Shown in pieces: positions 1-10,499 of a stretch of 64,000 nt of DNA (positions are counted from its first letter, which is position 1; every line of letters starts with the position of its first letter). The notes below the pieces were generated by a model. That model worked only from the letters and a program-made list of their open reading frames with translations, was not told the DNA's origin and did not search any database. The DNA is taken from the NCBI GenBank assembly GCA_037176705.1, contig CM073887.1:89352348-89416347 (forward strand), in the 5' to 3' direction. A program made the translations under genes and the position numbers. The stretch comes from Molossus alvarezi. Lineage: Eukaryota > Chordata > Mammalia > Chiroptera > Molossidae.

Positions 1-600
1 GATGAGTGCCCTGGTCTTTGCCTTTGGTCAAATCTGAGGCTCACCCGTGGTATGAGAGAATTGGGCACCTCCTCAAGGCTGTAGAGGCAGCCCCTGACCT
101 TGGCGCGCTTCCCATCCCCTAGCAGGAGAAGATATGCCAGCAGGTTGCTTGCTAGGCCAGTTGTGTGGGATAAGCAGAGGAGCTGGGCACTGAGTTTTGA
201 AAGTAAAGTGGCAAGTCTACAGGTACTTGACTTACATTTGAGTGATGCCAGTTTTTGTAGCCAAGAACCCCCTTATACTCTACTTTTGTCTCAATAAAAA
301 GGAATTCAGCTTAATCACATGGATCTGCTTGTAAGACCCATGCCTGAAACAAAACTATGATTGAAACAAAACTGGAATGTTCTTAACTTTGAAAATAGCC
401 ATTTGAATTTGACAAGAGATGACTCAACGCCCTAATTTTTAAAACATGGGGTGCCCCTCTGCCTTACCCCAGGAGGGTGGTGTTACTTTTAGAAAATACT
501 GTCTTTTATCATGAGCCAGAAAATCAGATCTTTGATTTCACTAAGCTATGCCTTTTCTTCTGAATTCCCTGATGTCCTTCTCTTCCTTCTATTAACTATT
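1..600. other. Unassigned sequence, no gene recognised
   Basis: I recognise no repeat or gene here. An AATAAA hexamer sits at 293-298 after a stretch without obvious repeats, so a transcript 3' end is possible, but nothing else supports one. Confidence 0.4.
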
Positions 601-611
601 TTTATATTTTG

Positions 612-661
612 TTAATCCTCACCAGAGAATTTTTTTTTCCATCGATTTCTGGAGGGAGTGG

Positions 662-696
<35 letters not shown>

Positions 697-850
697 CATC
701 CATCCATGTAAGAGACATATTCATTTGTTGCCTCCTACACATGCCCAGTCTGGAGCAGGGATCAAACCTGCAACCGCAACCGAGGTACATGCCTTTGACT
801 GGGAATCAAACCCAGGACCCTTTGGTCTTCGGATGGATGCTCTAACCACT
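612..850 (-). mobile_element. Ves SINE, 5'-truncated
   Basis: Antisense Ves copy. Reading left to right it shows the complement of the 3' tail (TTAATCCTCACC), a (GA)n stretch and the complement of the tRNA-like body. It stops at CTCTAACCACT, so roughly the first 20 nt of the head, including part of the A-box, are missing. No clear target-site duplication was found. Confidence 0.85.
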
Positions 851-879
851 GTCATGAATGGTTCTCTCCCTTTCCTCTT

Positions 880-1440
880 GAGGGGGATCACAGTTTGCCA
901 CCCCCAAAAATATGCCTTTTGGGATCTTGATTTTAAGGTGGTTATTTTGAAGAAACAGAAGACTCAGAAAGAGTCTTTGATCCTTTCCTGCCTGAAGGAA
1001 TTCAGATAGAAAATCCTGCTTCAGGAAGGAAACCCTAGCATATTGACCTTAGTATATTCACCTTAGCATATACAGTATGAACTAAGTGTGGCAGACTGGG
1101 AGAAATCTAGCAAAGCCTGTTTGTTAGACTCCCTTCTGTATCCCATTGTTTCTTGGTCGCCCAGCAAGAATTTGTTGACCACATGTTTGCTCTTTTTTAT
1201 CTATCTGTGAACTGCCTACTTTCCCTTTGAAATCCTAGATGCTCACTGCCTCCCTCTCTCTAGTCAAAATGGCATATAAGCCTCAACTGCCCAGGCATCC
1301 TCAGTCTTATATTCTTATAAAACCTCTATATGCAATAAATTTGGACATTTTTCTCCTTTTAATCTGTCTCATGTTGATTTATTAGTCCAGCCAGAAGAAC
1401 TTAGAAAGGTGGGAGAAAAATTATTTGTTTACACCTCACA
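880..1440 (+). mobile_element. Old LTR-like block (probable solo LTR)
   Basis: The stretch resembles a mammalian endogenous-retrovirus LTR. It has a TATA-like CATATAAG near 1273, an AATAAA hexamer at 1334-1339 and the downstream wording TCTGTCTCATGTTGATTTAT typical of such LTRs. It contains no retroviral reading frame. Exact ends, family and target duplication were not resolved. An unusual DNA transposon or a 3' UTR relic are weaker alternatives. Confidence 0.5.
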
Positions 1441-1894
1441 CTCTCTTACCTTCCATCTTCAGGCAGGAGGGGGGTGGTATGGTGGACACTATCCAGTGAA
1501 TTTTTACCACCCCAGGTTCTTGCTTCTGTGTTCCTGAAAACTGGATGACTCAGCTGGGGACTAAGCAAGCCCCTGGCTTCCCCAATCCCTTTCCTCCACA
1601 GCTTTATTATTCATTGCTTTAGCCACCAGCATATGATGGTTTTTGTTATTACATTTTTTTACTAGAAAATAATGCAAGGGGCTTAATTTCTTTTCCTCAG
1701 TCTCTCTTTCATTTTGTTTTATTTTATTTTTTCCTCCCTTTATCTTCCATTTCTCTCTCAACACCCTCCTCCCCAGGCACACACAAACTTAGGCAGCCGT
1801 GCTGGCATATTTGTTCTTCCAAACTACCTTTCATTACATCTTAGAAAGTGTGTATCTGAAAGACATATCATGTTTTGCTTTGGTTATACTTATT
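1441..1894. other. Unassigned AT-rich sequence
   Basis: No family recognised. Short T-rich and C-rich tracts are present, but no long open frame with coding character. Confidence 0.4.
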
Positions 1895-2515
1895 TAAGTA
1901 AATAACATTGCACTATAAATCTTATACTGCCCCCCCCTTCAGCATTATGTTTTTGAGTCAACCCATAGTGCTGTATGTAAGGCTAGCTCATTACTCTTGG
2001 TTGTTGCAGTTTTCTATCAATAGTGTACACCACAAGTACTTAACTAGTCTCCCTGATGAACAGTGCTGCACCAAACATCCTATTGGGTGTCTCCATGTGG
2101 TCTTGTGCAAGAATTTCTCTGAGATAGATAGATAGGAAATTTCTAGCTCTAGGACATTTGCATGATGTCTCTTTCTAAAAACTGCTACTTTGTGCTGCAG
2201 AATGGCTACATCAGTTTCCTCCTACCAGGAGTGCATAAAGAGTCCTTTTTCCAACATCTGTCACCACTTACTATTATTTAACTGATTTTTGTCACACTGG
2301 TAGGTTAAAACAGTACTTCATTTCTGTTTAACTGAGCATTTCATCATGTTGTCTTGCCATTTACGAATTGCCCAGCCATCTCATTTGCCTTTCTTTTAGG
2401 TTTCTGATATTTTTTCATTTTGTTTCTTACATAATAAAATGTTAATCCTTTGTCAAATGTAGATGTTGAAAGTCTTCCCCTAATCTTGTCACCTCTCTGT
2501 TCACTTCATTTATGG
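1895..2515 (-). mobile_element. Old LINE-1/HAL1-like fragment
   Basis: Antisense wording of an ancient L1-type LINE, for example the phrases around 2055 (AACAGTGCTGCACC) and 2440 (TTAATCCTTTGTCAAATGT). These match the usual reverse-complement phrases of the L1 ORF2 3' end. Diverged and without an open frame. A distinct L1 subfamily from the block that follows is likely. Confidence 0.5.
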
Positions 2516-3327
2516 TCTCCTTTTTATGAGTACTAATAGTGTAATTGAAATACAATTTACATACCATAAGATTCACATGTTTAAAGTATACAATTCAGTG
2601 GTTTGTAGTATATTTTGAGAGTAACTTTTACCATAATCTAATTTTAGAATATTTTTATTACTCCATTAACAGTCACTCCCCAATACTCCTCAATACGCTC
2701 CTCCCAGTCCTAGACAAGCACCAATCTACTTTCTGTCTCTCTATACTTACCTATTTCTGGACATTTCATATAAATAGGATTATACAATATGTGATTTGTT
2801 GTGACTGGCTTCTTCACTTAGCATAATATATTGCAGCTTTATCCACATTACAGCATGTATCAGTAGTTCATTTTTATTGCTCAATAATGTTTCATCATAT
2901 GAATATACAGCATTTTATTTATTCATTCATTAGTTGATGGATATTTAGGTTGTTTCTACTTTGGGGCTATTATGAATAATCCTTCTATGAGCATTTTTGT
3001 ACAAACTTTTGTGTGAACATATATTTCCATTTCTCTTGAGTGTATACCTAGAATTGGAATTGCTGGATCACGTAGTATCTCTGTTTAAACTTTTGAGAAT
3101 CTTTCAGACTGTTTTCTGAAGGAGCTGCAACATTTTACAATCCTACCCGCAGTGCACGAGCATTCCTATTTCTCCATCCTCACTAGCACTTGTCTGTCTT
3201 CTTGGTGATAGCCATCCTAGCAGACGTGAACTGTAGCTCATCGTGGTTTCGATTTGCACTTCCCTGGTAGTTAATGATGTTGATTGAGCATCTTTTCATA
3301 CACTTATTAGTCATTTGTCTATCTTTT
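2516..3327 (-). mobile_element. LINE-1 (L1M-type) 3' end, antisense
   Basis: Reverse complement of an old mammalian L1 3' region. Diagnostic phrases include CTTCACTTAGCATAAT (about 2813), TTGATGGATATTTAGGTTG (about 2935) and AATTGCTGGATCACG (about 3056). About 25 nt of the same element reappear at 3558-3583 between two SINE insertions. All frames are closed. Confidence 0.75.
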
Positions 3328-3369
3328 TATTATTTTTTTCTTTATTGATTTTAGAGAGAGAGGAAGGGA

Positions 3370-3416
<47 letters not shown>

Positions 3417-3557
3417 ATTGGTTACCTCCCAAATGTGCCCTGGACCGGGTCCGGGATCGAACCTACAATACAGGTGTGTGCCCTTGTCCAGGAATCGAAC
3501 CCTTGACCCTTCAGCATGAGGACTGACATGCTCTAACCACTGAGCACACGGGCCATG
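3328..3557 (-). mobile_element. Ves SINE (AATAAA-tail type), antisense
   Basis: Inserted in the antisense L1. The complement of the tail reads TTTCTTTATTGATTTTAGAG, followed by a long (GA)n run of about 40 nt and a tRNA-like body ending CTCTAACCACTGAGC. The head is diverged (ACACGGGCCATGC). Confidence 0.8.
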
Positions 3558-3583
3558 CATTCTTTACTAAAGGTCATTTGTAG

Positions 3584-3725
3584 CCCCGCCAGTGTGGCTC
3601 AGTAGATTGAGCACTGTCCCATGGACTGAGAAGTCTGGGGCGTGCAGGAGGCAGCCAATCAATGTTTCTATCTCTCTCTCTCTTCCTCTCTCTCTAAAAA
3701 ATCAATAAAAACATTTTTTTAAAAA
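3584..3725 (+). mobile_element. Ves SINE with internal deletion
   Basis: Flanked by a 10-bp duplication, TCATTTGTAG at 3574-3583 and 3726-3735. The head (GCCAGTGTGGCTCAGTAGATT) is followed almost directly by the post-B-box sequence (GTGCAGGAGGCAGCC). About 60 nt, including the B-box, present in the copy at 19883 are missing. Tail is of the TCTAAAAAATCAATAAAA type. Confidence 0.85.
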
Positions 3726-3739
3726 TCATTTGTAGATTC

Positions 3740-4394
3740 AATAATATTACTATTATAAGTGATATCTTATTTTGTTACACTGTTGCCTATTACACTGTTA
3801 CATAGTTTCTCTGGGGGGATGAGGGTTGGTTACTACTAGTGTGGAGAAATGTAGTTGTTTTTGGTGGATTCTCTTGAGAGTTATATGTAAATAATTACAC
3901 TACTTGCAAACACTGATAACTTTTGTCTCTTTCCTTCTGATGTTATGTTTGTTTTTATCATTTCCTCATAGTGGCTACTGCCTCTACAATTATACTACAT
4001 GGTGATGGTAATAGCAGGTATCTTTGTTTTGTTTCATCCCTTAAAGAAAATAGATCTAGTTTCTCTATTAAGCATGATGTTAGCTCTAGGTCTGTAGATG
4101 ATAGTCCCATTCCTTAGGATCTGAGAAAATAAATAAAATCTCATGCACTGCTCTCTAGTGAAAAATATAAAAACAAAGTGTGATAGCTAAACCAATGAGT
4201 AATCCAGCTAGGAAGAAAAGAAGGTAGTGGAAAATACAGGAACTTGTTCTCCTAATTCTGCTTCTCTAAGAGTTGTTCTTATTTGTTGTTTTTTAAATCA
4301 TGAATTAGTCATTGAACTTGGTCAAATGCTCTTTCTGTATCTGGTGCTGTGATCCTGTGATTCCCCCCACCCCAATTTTCCATATATTATTAGG
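3740..4394. other. Unassigned AT-rich sequence
   Basis: No family recognised. Probably old LINE-derived DNA by composition, but I found no diagnostic phrase. Confidence 0.3.
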
Positions 4395-4740
4395 GTATAT
4401 AATGTTAGCTATTGTAACAACTTAAGCATTTCAATAGCTTAAACCAAATAGTTATTTATTTATCACTCATGACACAGCCCAACGGTATTGGCGAGGTAGT
4501 GGGCTCTTCTTCACTTAGTGGGTCAGGAACCAGTCTAGCCAGTTGCTTCCCCAGCTGCTAGGACCAGAGTCCTTCAACAGATCCTCTATGTTGACCAGAG
4601 ATGACAGATATCACTTCTACTGGCAAGGACTAGGCACATGGCCCCACCCAGCAGTAAGGTGCCTGGGAGGTGTAATGGTGTTCCCAGGAGGAAAAGGAGA
4701 ACAGAGAGGTGGTTTGCAGTACGAACCTCTTCCATCATCC
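4395..4740. repeat. Ancient interspersed repeat, family unassigned
   Basis: Contains the wording GCTATTGTAACAACTTAAGC and then AGTGGGTCAGGAACC, which recurs in many mammalian interspersed repeats of the type 'tattgctgtaacaaa...ggcttaaa'. A related-looking block lies at 45320-45765. I cannot name the family with confidence. Confidence 0.4.
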
Positions 4741-5141
4741 ATTAATGTAATGATACACATTGAAAGATTTTCTGATTTTGAACCATTTTTATTACTTTAT
4801 CATGATATATTCTTAATACACTGTTAGATTTGATTAGATAATATTTCGATGTTTGTAAGTGAAACTGACCTGTATTTTTTTTTTTTTTATTGAGCAGTTC
4901 ATATTCCAAAATTTGAAATTATGGAAACCTTTAAGTTGGCAGTGTTTCTTCCTTTTTCTATTTTCTGAAGCAATACATTTAAGATAGAGATTTTCTGTTC
5001 CTTAGAAGTTGGTAGAATGTACCTGTAAAACCTTCTAGGCCTCAGACTTTATGGGGTAGAGGTTCTTAAAATTATTTCAATTACTGAAATGGCTATTCAC
5101 ATTTTCTATCATTTTTGTGCCAATTTTGGCAATTTTTCTAG

Positions 5142-5199
5142 AAATTTATTCATTCCATCGACATTTTGAAAACAAAATGTCGATGGAATGAATAAATTT
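5142..5199. repeat. Perfect 27-bp inverted repeat with 4-nt loop
   Basis: Left arm 5142-5168, loop AAAA at 5169-5172, right arm 5173-5199; the arms are exact reverse complements. Immediately downstream, 5201-5212 (TTTTCAAAATGT) is again the reverse complement of 5161-5172. Lies inside an old L1 fragment. Confidence 0.95.
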
Positions 5200-5264
5200 G
5201 TTTTCAAAATGTACTGTCATATAGTTATTTATATTATTCCTTTATAAGTTTTAAAATGTTTGCT

Positions 5265-5508
5265 GTAGACCTGGCTGGTTTGGTTCAGCAGTTAGAGCAT
5301 CGGCCCGAGGTCCAGAGAGACCCGGGTTCGGTTCCCGCTAAGGGCACGTACCTCGATTGCAGTTTGTCCCCGGCCCTGGTTGGGTCGTGCGGGTGGCAGC
5401 CACTCAATGTTTCCCTTTCACGTCGATGTTTCTCTCTCTCTCTCTCTCCCTCCCACTCTATCGGAACAAAAAATGGAAAAATGTCCTCGGGTGAGAAAAA
5501 AATAAAAT
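5265..5508 (+). mobile_element. Ves SINE, full length
   Basis: Starts GTAGACCTGGCTGGTTTGG and has a clear B-box (GGGTTCGGTTCCCGC) and the TCCTCGGGTGAG tail. A 12-bp target-site duplication AAAATGTTTGCT lies at 5253-5264 and 5509-5520. The A/B boxes show Pol III ancestry but this is not a functional tRNA. Confidence 0.95.
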
Positions 5509-5814
5509 AAAATGTTTGCTATATTTATAATTTCCTCCTTTCTGCGATCTTTGTTTTTCCTTTCATCTTCTCTCCGCTATTCTTGATCTGTCTCCCTAGA
5601 GGTTTGTCTTTTCAAAGAAATACTGGGTTTTGTTAACCCCTTTATTTTTCGTCCTTTATATCCTCTATTTCATGGATTATTCCTTTGTATTATTTCATTT
5701 CACCTTGTTTTTCTGGTTACATGTTGCTTGTAATAGATTCAAACAATGTAGATACTCATAGTTAGATAGTAAAGTCCACTCCTATTTCCTATAATCCAAA
5801 TTTTTTTTCTCTGT

Positions 5815-6130
5815 CAGATCTGTACTTATTTTTATTATTTTTTAAAGGCTTCAATTCTTAGTTTGTAAGATCTATTACATTTTTTCATTTTTAAGAGTTT
5901 TTGTTTTCTTTATTGATTTTAGAGACAGAAGAAGGGAGAGGGGGAGAGAGAGAGAAACATCAATGAGAAAGAACATTGACCGTCGCCTTCTGCACGCCCC
6001 CTACTGGGGATTGGCCCCACAACCTGGGCATGTGCCCTGACTGGGAATTAAACCCATAACCTCTTGGTGTATGGGTTGACGCTCAACCACTGAGCCACAT
6101 AGGCTGGGCAGATCTGTACTTATTTTTATT
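5815..6130 (-). mobile_element. Ves SINE (body 5904-6108) with possible 3' transduction
   Basis: The antisense body runs from TTTTCTTTATTGATTTT to AGGCTGGG. No duplication touches the tail side directly. Instead a 22-bp direct repeat beginning CAGATCTGTACTTATTT occurs at 5815-5836 and 6109-6130. The 67 nt between the left copy and the SINE tail (5837-5903) begin with a T-rich tract, an A-rich tail on the SINE strand. This fits read-through transcription into flanking DNA followed by insertion. Confidence 0.7.
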
Positions 6131-6381
6131 TTATTTTATTTTTTTAATCCTCACCCGAGAACATTTCTGCATTCATCTTCAGATAGACCGAGAGGGAGAG
6201 AGTGAGGAAGAGGGAGAGAAACATTGATGTGAGAGAGACACATCGACTGGCTGCCACCCACACAACCCCAACTGGGCCAGGGACAAACCACAACCGAGAT
6301 ATGTGCCCTTATTGGGAACCGAGCCCAGGATTCTCTGGACCACGGGCCAATGCTCCAACTGCTAAGCCAAATCGGCCAGGG
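6129..6381 (-). mobile_element. Ves SINE, antisense, inside the previous element's duplication
   Basis: Bounded by a 15-bp duplication CTGTACTTATTTTTA at 6114-6128 and 6382-6396. The tail complement is TTAATCCTCACCCGAGAAC and the head complement is CCAAATCGGCCAGGG. It landed in the right-hand target copy of the SINE at 5904-6108, so it is younger. Confidence 0.92.
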
Positions 6382-6552
6382 CTGTACTTATTTTTAAAAC
6401 CTCAATTTTCTTTTACAGGCACAGAAAACAGAGTCTGTGTATGCCTTGAAAAGATTCTCTTCTGGGTACTGTAGGAAAGAGCCCTGAGTCACTCCCCTCC
6501 TGAATTAAAGGGATTATCCTAAAATGAGCAGGGCCACATTATTAGTTCATAT

Positions 6553-6594
<42 letters not shown>

Positions 6595-6770
6595 TAAAAA
6601 GAGAGATAGAAACATCAATGTGAGAGAGAAACATCCATCAACTGCCTCCTGCGCACCCCCCACCTCCGGGATCAAGCCGGAAAACCCAGCATGTGCCCTG
6701 ACTGGGAATCCATCCGTGACCTCTCAGTCCATGGGACAACATTCAATCCACTGAGTCACACTGGCCTGGC
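6553..6770 (-). mobile_element. Ves SINE with (TG)n tail, antisense
   Basis: Target-site duplication ATTAGTTCATAT (6541-6552) and ACTAGTTCATAT (6771-6782). The tail side, 6555-6590, is a pure (TG)18 run. The body from 6591 lacks much of the (TC)n segment. Confidence 0.85.
6555..6590. repeat. (TG)n microsatellite
   Basis: Uninterrupted TG dinucleotides lying in the A-rich tail position of the adjacent antisense SINE, so probably grown from that tail. Confidence 0.95.
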
Positions 6771-6904
6771 ACTAGTTCATATTTTTAAGCACATAATTGT
6801 CTTTTATATGATGGCTCACACTCTCCCACCAAAAGCTGTTTCATTACGAGTGACTAAAAGATTGCCTTGCTCAGTTTCTGATTTCGAACCTGCACTTCCA
6901 TTTT

Positions 6905-8470
6905 TTAAAAATTTATCTTTATTGTTGAAAGTATGATAGATGTCCTTCCTTTTTTTCCCCCATTTTTTTCCTCCTCACTCCTGCCCCTCCTGCCTTCACT
7001 ACATTGTTGTCTGTGGCCGTTGGTTGTGCATATATCCATATCAGCTCTTTGGATTAGCTCTTTCCATCCCCCACCCCTTCCCTCTGAGGTTTGTCAGTCT
7101 GTTCCCTACTTCCATGTCTTGAATCTATTTTGTTCGTCAGCTTATTTGTTCATTAGATTTCACAAATAAGTGAGTTCATATACTTATCTTTCTCTGACTG
7201 GCTTATTTCACTTAGCACAATACTCTCCAGGTCCCACCATGCTGTCTCAAAGGGTAAGATATCTTTCTTACAACTGCATAGTATTCAATTGTGTAAATGT
7301 ACCACAGCTTTTTTATCTACCCATCTACTGATGGACACTTGGGCTGTTTCCAGATCTTAGCTATTATAAATAGTGCTGCTCTGAACATAGGGGTGCATAT
7401 ACTCTTTCAGGCTTCTTAGGGTATATTTCTAGAAGTGGGATCACTGGGTCAAATGGCAGTTTCATTTTTAATTTTTTGAGGAAACACCATATTGTTTTCC
7501 ATAATGGCTGTACCAATCTGCATTCCCACCAGCCGTGTACTAGAGTCCTCTTTTCTCCACATCCTCACCAGCACTTGGTGTTTGATGACATGTTGATGGC
7601 AGCATACTGGTAGGTGTGAGGTGATAACTCATAGCCGTTTTAATTTGTATCTCTCTCATGATGATTAGTGATGTTGAGCATTTTTTCATATGTCTCTTGG
7701 CTATTTGTATGTCCTCTTTGGGGAAGTGTCTATTCAGGCCCTCTGCCATAATTGGATTATATTCCTTTTAATGATTTGTATGAATACTTTATATATTTTG
7801 GATATTAAACCCTTATCCTATGTATCATTTGCAAATATGTTCTCCCAGAGAGTGGATTTCCTTTTAATTTTGATGCCGGTTTCTTTTGCTGTGCAGAAGC
7901 TCTTTAGTTTGATGTAGTGCCATTTATTGTTTTCCTTTCTCTTACCCTAGGCGATGTATTAATGAAAATTCTGCTACTTGTGCCGTGGCCGGTTTGGCTC
8001 AGTGGTTAGAGCGTCGGCCTGCGGTCCTGAGAGACCCGGGTTCGGTTCCCGCTAAGGGCACGTACCTCGGTTGCAGTTTGTCCCCGGCCCTGGTTGGTCG
8101 TGCGGGTGGCAGCCACTCGATGTGTCCCTTCACATCGATGTTTTTCTCTCTCTCTCTTCCTCTCTCTCCCTCCCGCTCTATCCGAACAAAAAATGGAAAA
8201 ATGTCCTCGGGTGAGGATAAAAAATAAAAAAAATTCTGCTACTTGTAATGATGTCTCAAGTTTTGCTGCCTATATTTTCTTCTATTATTTTTATGGCTTC
8301 ACAACTTACATTTAAGTCTTTCATCCATTTTGAGTTTATTCTTGTCTATGGTGTAAGTTGGAGGTCTAGTTTCATTTTTTTTTTTTTTTTTGTATGTACC
8401 TGTCCAATTTTCCCAACACCATTTATTGGAGAGACTATCTTTACTCCATTGTTTGCTCTTGCTTCTATAA
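6905..8470 (-). mobile_element. LINE-1 3' half, antisense, 5'-truncated
   Basis: Left end shows the complement of the L1 3' end (TTATCTTTATTGTTGAAAG). Familiar antisense ORF2 phrases follow, such as TTGGGCTGTTTCCAGATCTT (7340), GGGATCACTGGGTCAAATGG (7438) and TCCACATCCTCACCAGCAC (7556). It parallels the L1 at 27879-29870 but carries frame-breaking changes. A Ves at 7982-8229 splits it; similarity fades after about 8470. Confidence 0.88.
7982..8229 (+). mobile_element. Ves SINE, full length, inside antisense L1
   Basis: Duplication AAAATTCTGCTACTTGT at 7965-7981 and 8230-8246 (17 bp, perfect). Near-consensus head, B-box and TCCTCGGGTGAGGATAAAAA tail. The perfect duplication and low divergence suggest a young copy. 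Confidence 0.96.
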
Positions 8471-9240
8471 TCCCACTCTTTATAGGCAACCTCAGTTACC
8501 AGCTTGGTGTGTTTTTCTGGACACTTCTCTATGCTTATACATTTTTCTACAACTTTCTAAACTATGTAAGACATGAGCCTCTTTCTGTGGTATACTCATA
8601 CACATCCATTACAATTGAATGTCATAATTTATTTATCAGTTTTTCCATTAGTGGGCATTTAGATGGAAGATCTTGGTTTTTTAATAGTGGAATATAATAC
8701 ATTCATGTTTATTTTGATCACTGATATGTGCGGCCTTATTTCTGTCATCTTTTTTTTTTGGCCATATATTTATCATGAGTTCTTTTTTTTTTTTTCCCTT
8801 GGGACTTTTTTCTGGATTCATCAAGGTGTCTTTGTCCTCATCCCTTCATTTATATGTAGTGGCTTTGAATTTTGGATCTTACTAGGAGCCCTCATTAAGT
8901 TCTTTAGCACAGATAAACTTGTATTTTCCTATAAATGACAAAAATTAATCAGAATCTTTAACCTCTTTCCAAACAAAAGAAACGTTTTAGCATGTTTTTA
9001 ATTATCTTCTCCCCCGCCTTTCTCCCACAGGCACGTACAGATGGGTGTCTGCCCAGGAATCACTGAAATAATCTGGAGGCTTCCCATTGCTATTAACTCT
9101 TCCTGCTTCAAAATACAGTTTTCTTTTTCTATTTTTGAAATGCTTTCTTGACCAATGCATTCATCTATAACCTATTTGTACAATTGCTTATCATGCAGGA
9201 TAGGAGGACTTCAACGTGTGTTTCTTTTAACGTTTTCATT
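8471..9240. other. AT-rich sequence, probably old LINE relics
   Basis: Contains T-runs and a phrase resembling antisense LINE wording (CCATTAGTGGGCATTTAGAT near 8645), but no family could be fixed and no coding frame is credible. Confidence 0.35.
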
Positions 9241-9243
9241 GAT

Positions 9244-9546
9244 TTACTGAAAATTTGTAGTGATTTGTGTCTCATAAGTAATGCTTCTCTGGGTCTCTGA
9301 TTTCTCAAAAGCATACTGTAGAATCCATGCTATTCTGATCCTCATTTGACCTTTGCTGGCACAAAAACATTCTGGAATGTTTGCAAGAGCTAAAGTCATT
9401 TCCTCATGTTTTACTGAGTTTCCTTGAGCTTGGTTTAAAAATACAGTATCAGTCTGTATAGACTTGCCACTAACTGAAGGTTCATGTAATGGTCCCGCCC
9501 CAGGGTCAGAGACTGGCTGCAAGAGTATGAGAACTGCTTTGAACAT
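9244..9546 (-). pseudogene. Unidentified 100-codon open frame (possible retrocopy tail)
   Basis: A stop-to-stop open frame of 100 codons. The codon just 5' of its first ATG (9546) is TGA, so any longer original frame is already broken. The translation is hydrophilic and mixed in composition (for example EKSETQRSITYETQ near its end), unlike the low-complexity frames from SINEs nearby. I see no motif, membrane segment or known family. No poly-A tail or duplication was found, so chance is a real alternative. Confidence 0.2.
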
Positions 9547-9969
9547 TCAGCTGCTGAATATGTTACACCAAAAAGCTTAACATTTTAACATTTTTGTTTA
9601 TCGTGCTATTTGAAGGTAAAGTAAAACAGGCACTCTCATAGTAAAATAATGGTGCAGCTAACTTGGTGTTTATCAAAAGTTTTTTAAAGTGTCCATACCT
9701 TTTACTCCAACAATCCCGCTTCCAGTAGTGTATCCCAAGACGTGTTTCCCACGTGGGGTTACTTCAGATGGTGTGGCATGATCCAGGTGGATCCCACCTG
9801 CAGCATTGCCGAACCCTGACTCTCACGGTGAGAAGTTATTCCCCTTTTCAATCTTCTGATCAAGGGAAGGAAAACAATCTCAGCTGGGTGCTAGAATGTC
9901 CGTAATACCGCTCTTAACCTTACTAGTCTCTCTTTTGATATAAAAGAATGAGCAAAGGGCTAACATATC
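9547..9969. other. Unassigned sequence with possible LINE scrap
   Basis: 9690-9735 (CTCCAACAATCCCGCTTCC and nearby) resembles the 'cccagcaattccacttctagg' phrase of old forward-strand LINEs. The rest is not recognised. Confidence 0.35.
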
Positions 9970-10197
9970 TTTTTTTTATTTTTTTATTTTTTTCTTTATT
10001 GATATTACAGAGAGAGAGGAAAGGAGAGGGAGAGAGATAGAAACACTGATGAGAGAGAACATCGATTAGTCGCCTTCTGCATGCCCCCCACTGGGGATTG
10101 GGCCCATAACCTGGGCATGTGCCCTGACTGGGAATCGAACCGGCGACCTCTTGGTGCATGGGTAGATGCTCAACCACTGAGCCACACCAGCCAGGCT
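9970..10197 (-). mobile_element. Ves SINE (AATAAA-tail type), antisense
   Basis: Tail complement TTTCTTTATTGATATTACAG, a GA-rich stretch, and head complement CACTGAGCCACACCAGCCAGG. Imperfect duplication GGGCTAACATATC / AGGGTTAACATAGC on the two sides. Confidence 0.9.
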
Positions 10198-10499
10198 AGG
10201 GTTAACATAGCTTAACTGTATTTTCACCACAGTGTTTTGTTTTCCAAGGCATTTATTTTGCCTTAATTTATGATAGTAAATTTATTATAGTAAATAAAGT
10301 TTGCTTCTAAAATATATTTATTTAAGGGGAAAATGAATTGATTTAAAGATAAATGCTAAGTATGGTACAGATAGTATATAATTACGGTAAACTAGTAATG
10401 GTGATGTACAGATAACTGAGATGTGTGACACATGACCCCACAGAATACTCAGAGCTTCAGACAGAAATTTTAAATGGGGGATTTCTTATATTTGGGCTG

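Larger units (their letters stand above)
4790..5733 (-). mobile_element. Old LINE-1/HAL1 ORF2-region fragment, antisense
   Basis: Antisense phrases of L1 ORF2 include TTTCTTCCTTTTTCTATTTT (about 4945) and GGTTTGTCTTTTCAAAGAAA (about 5601). It is split by the Ves at 5265-5508 and carries the palindrome at 5142-5199. Frames are closed throughout. Confidence 0.6.

Noticed and set aside
1..300. 65-codon frame and AATAAA at 293 as a gene 3' end
   Set aside because: Frame is short and without homology; the hexamer alone is not evidence of a transcript.
7985..8227. 80-codon frame with RRPAVLRDPGSVPAKGTY, repeated at many loci
   Set aside because: This is the translated Ves SINE body; near-identical peptides appear wherever a Ves lies in that phase.
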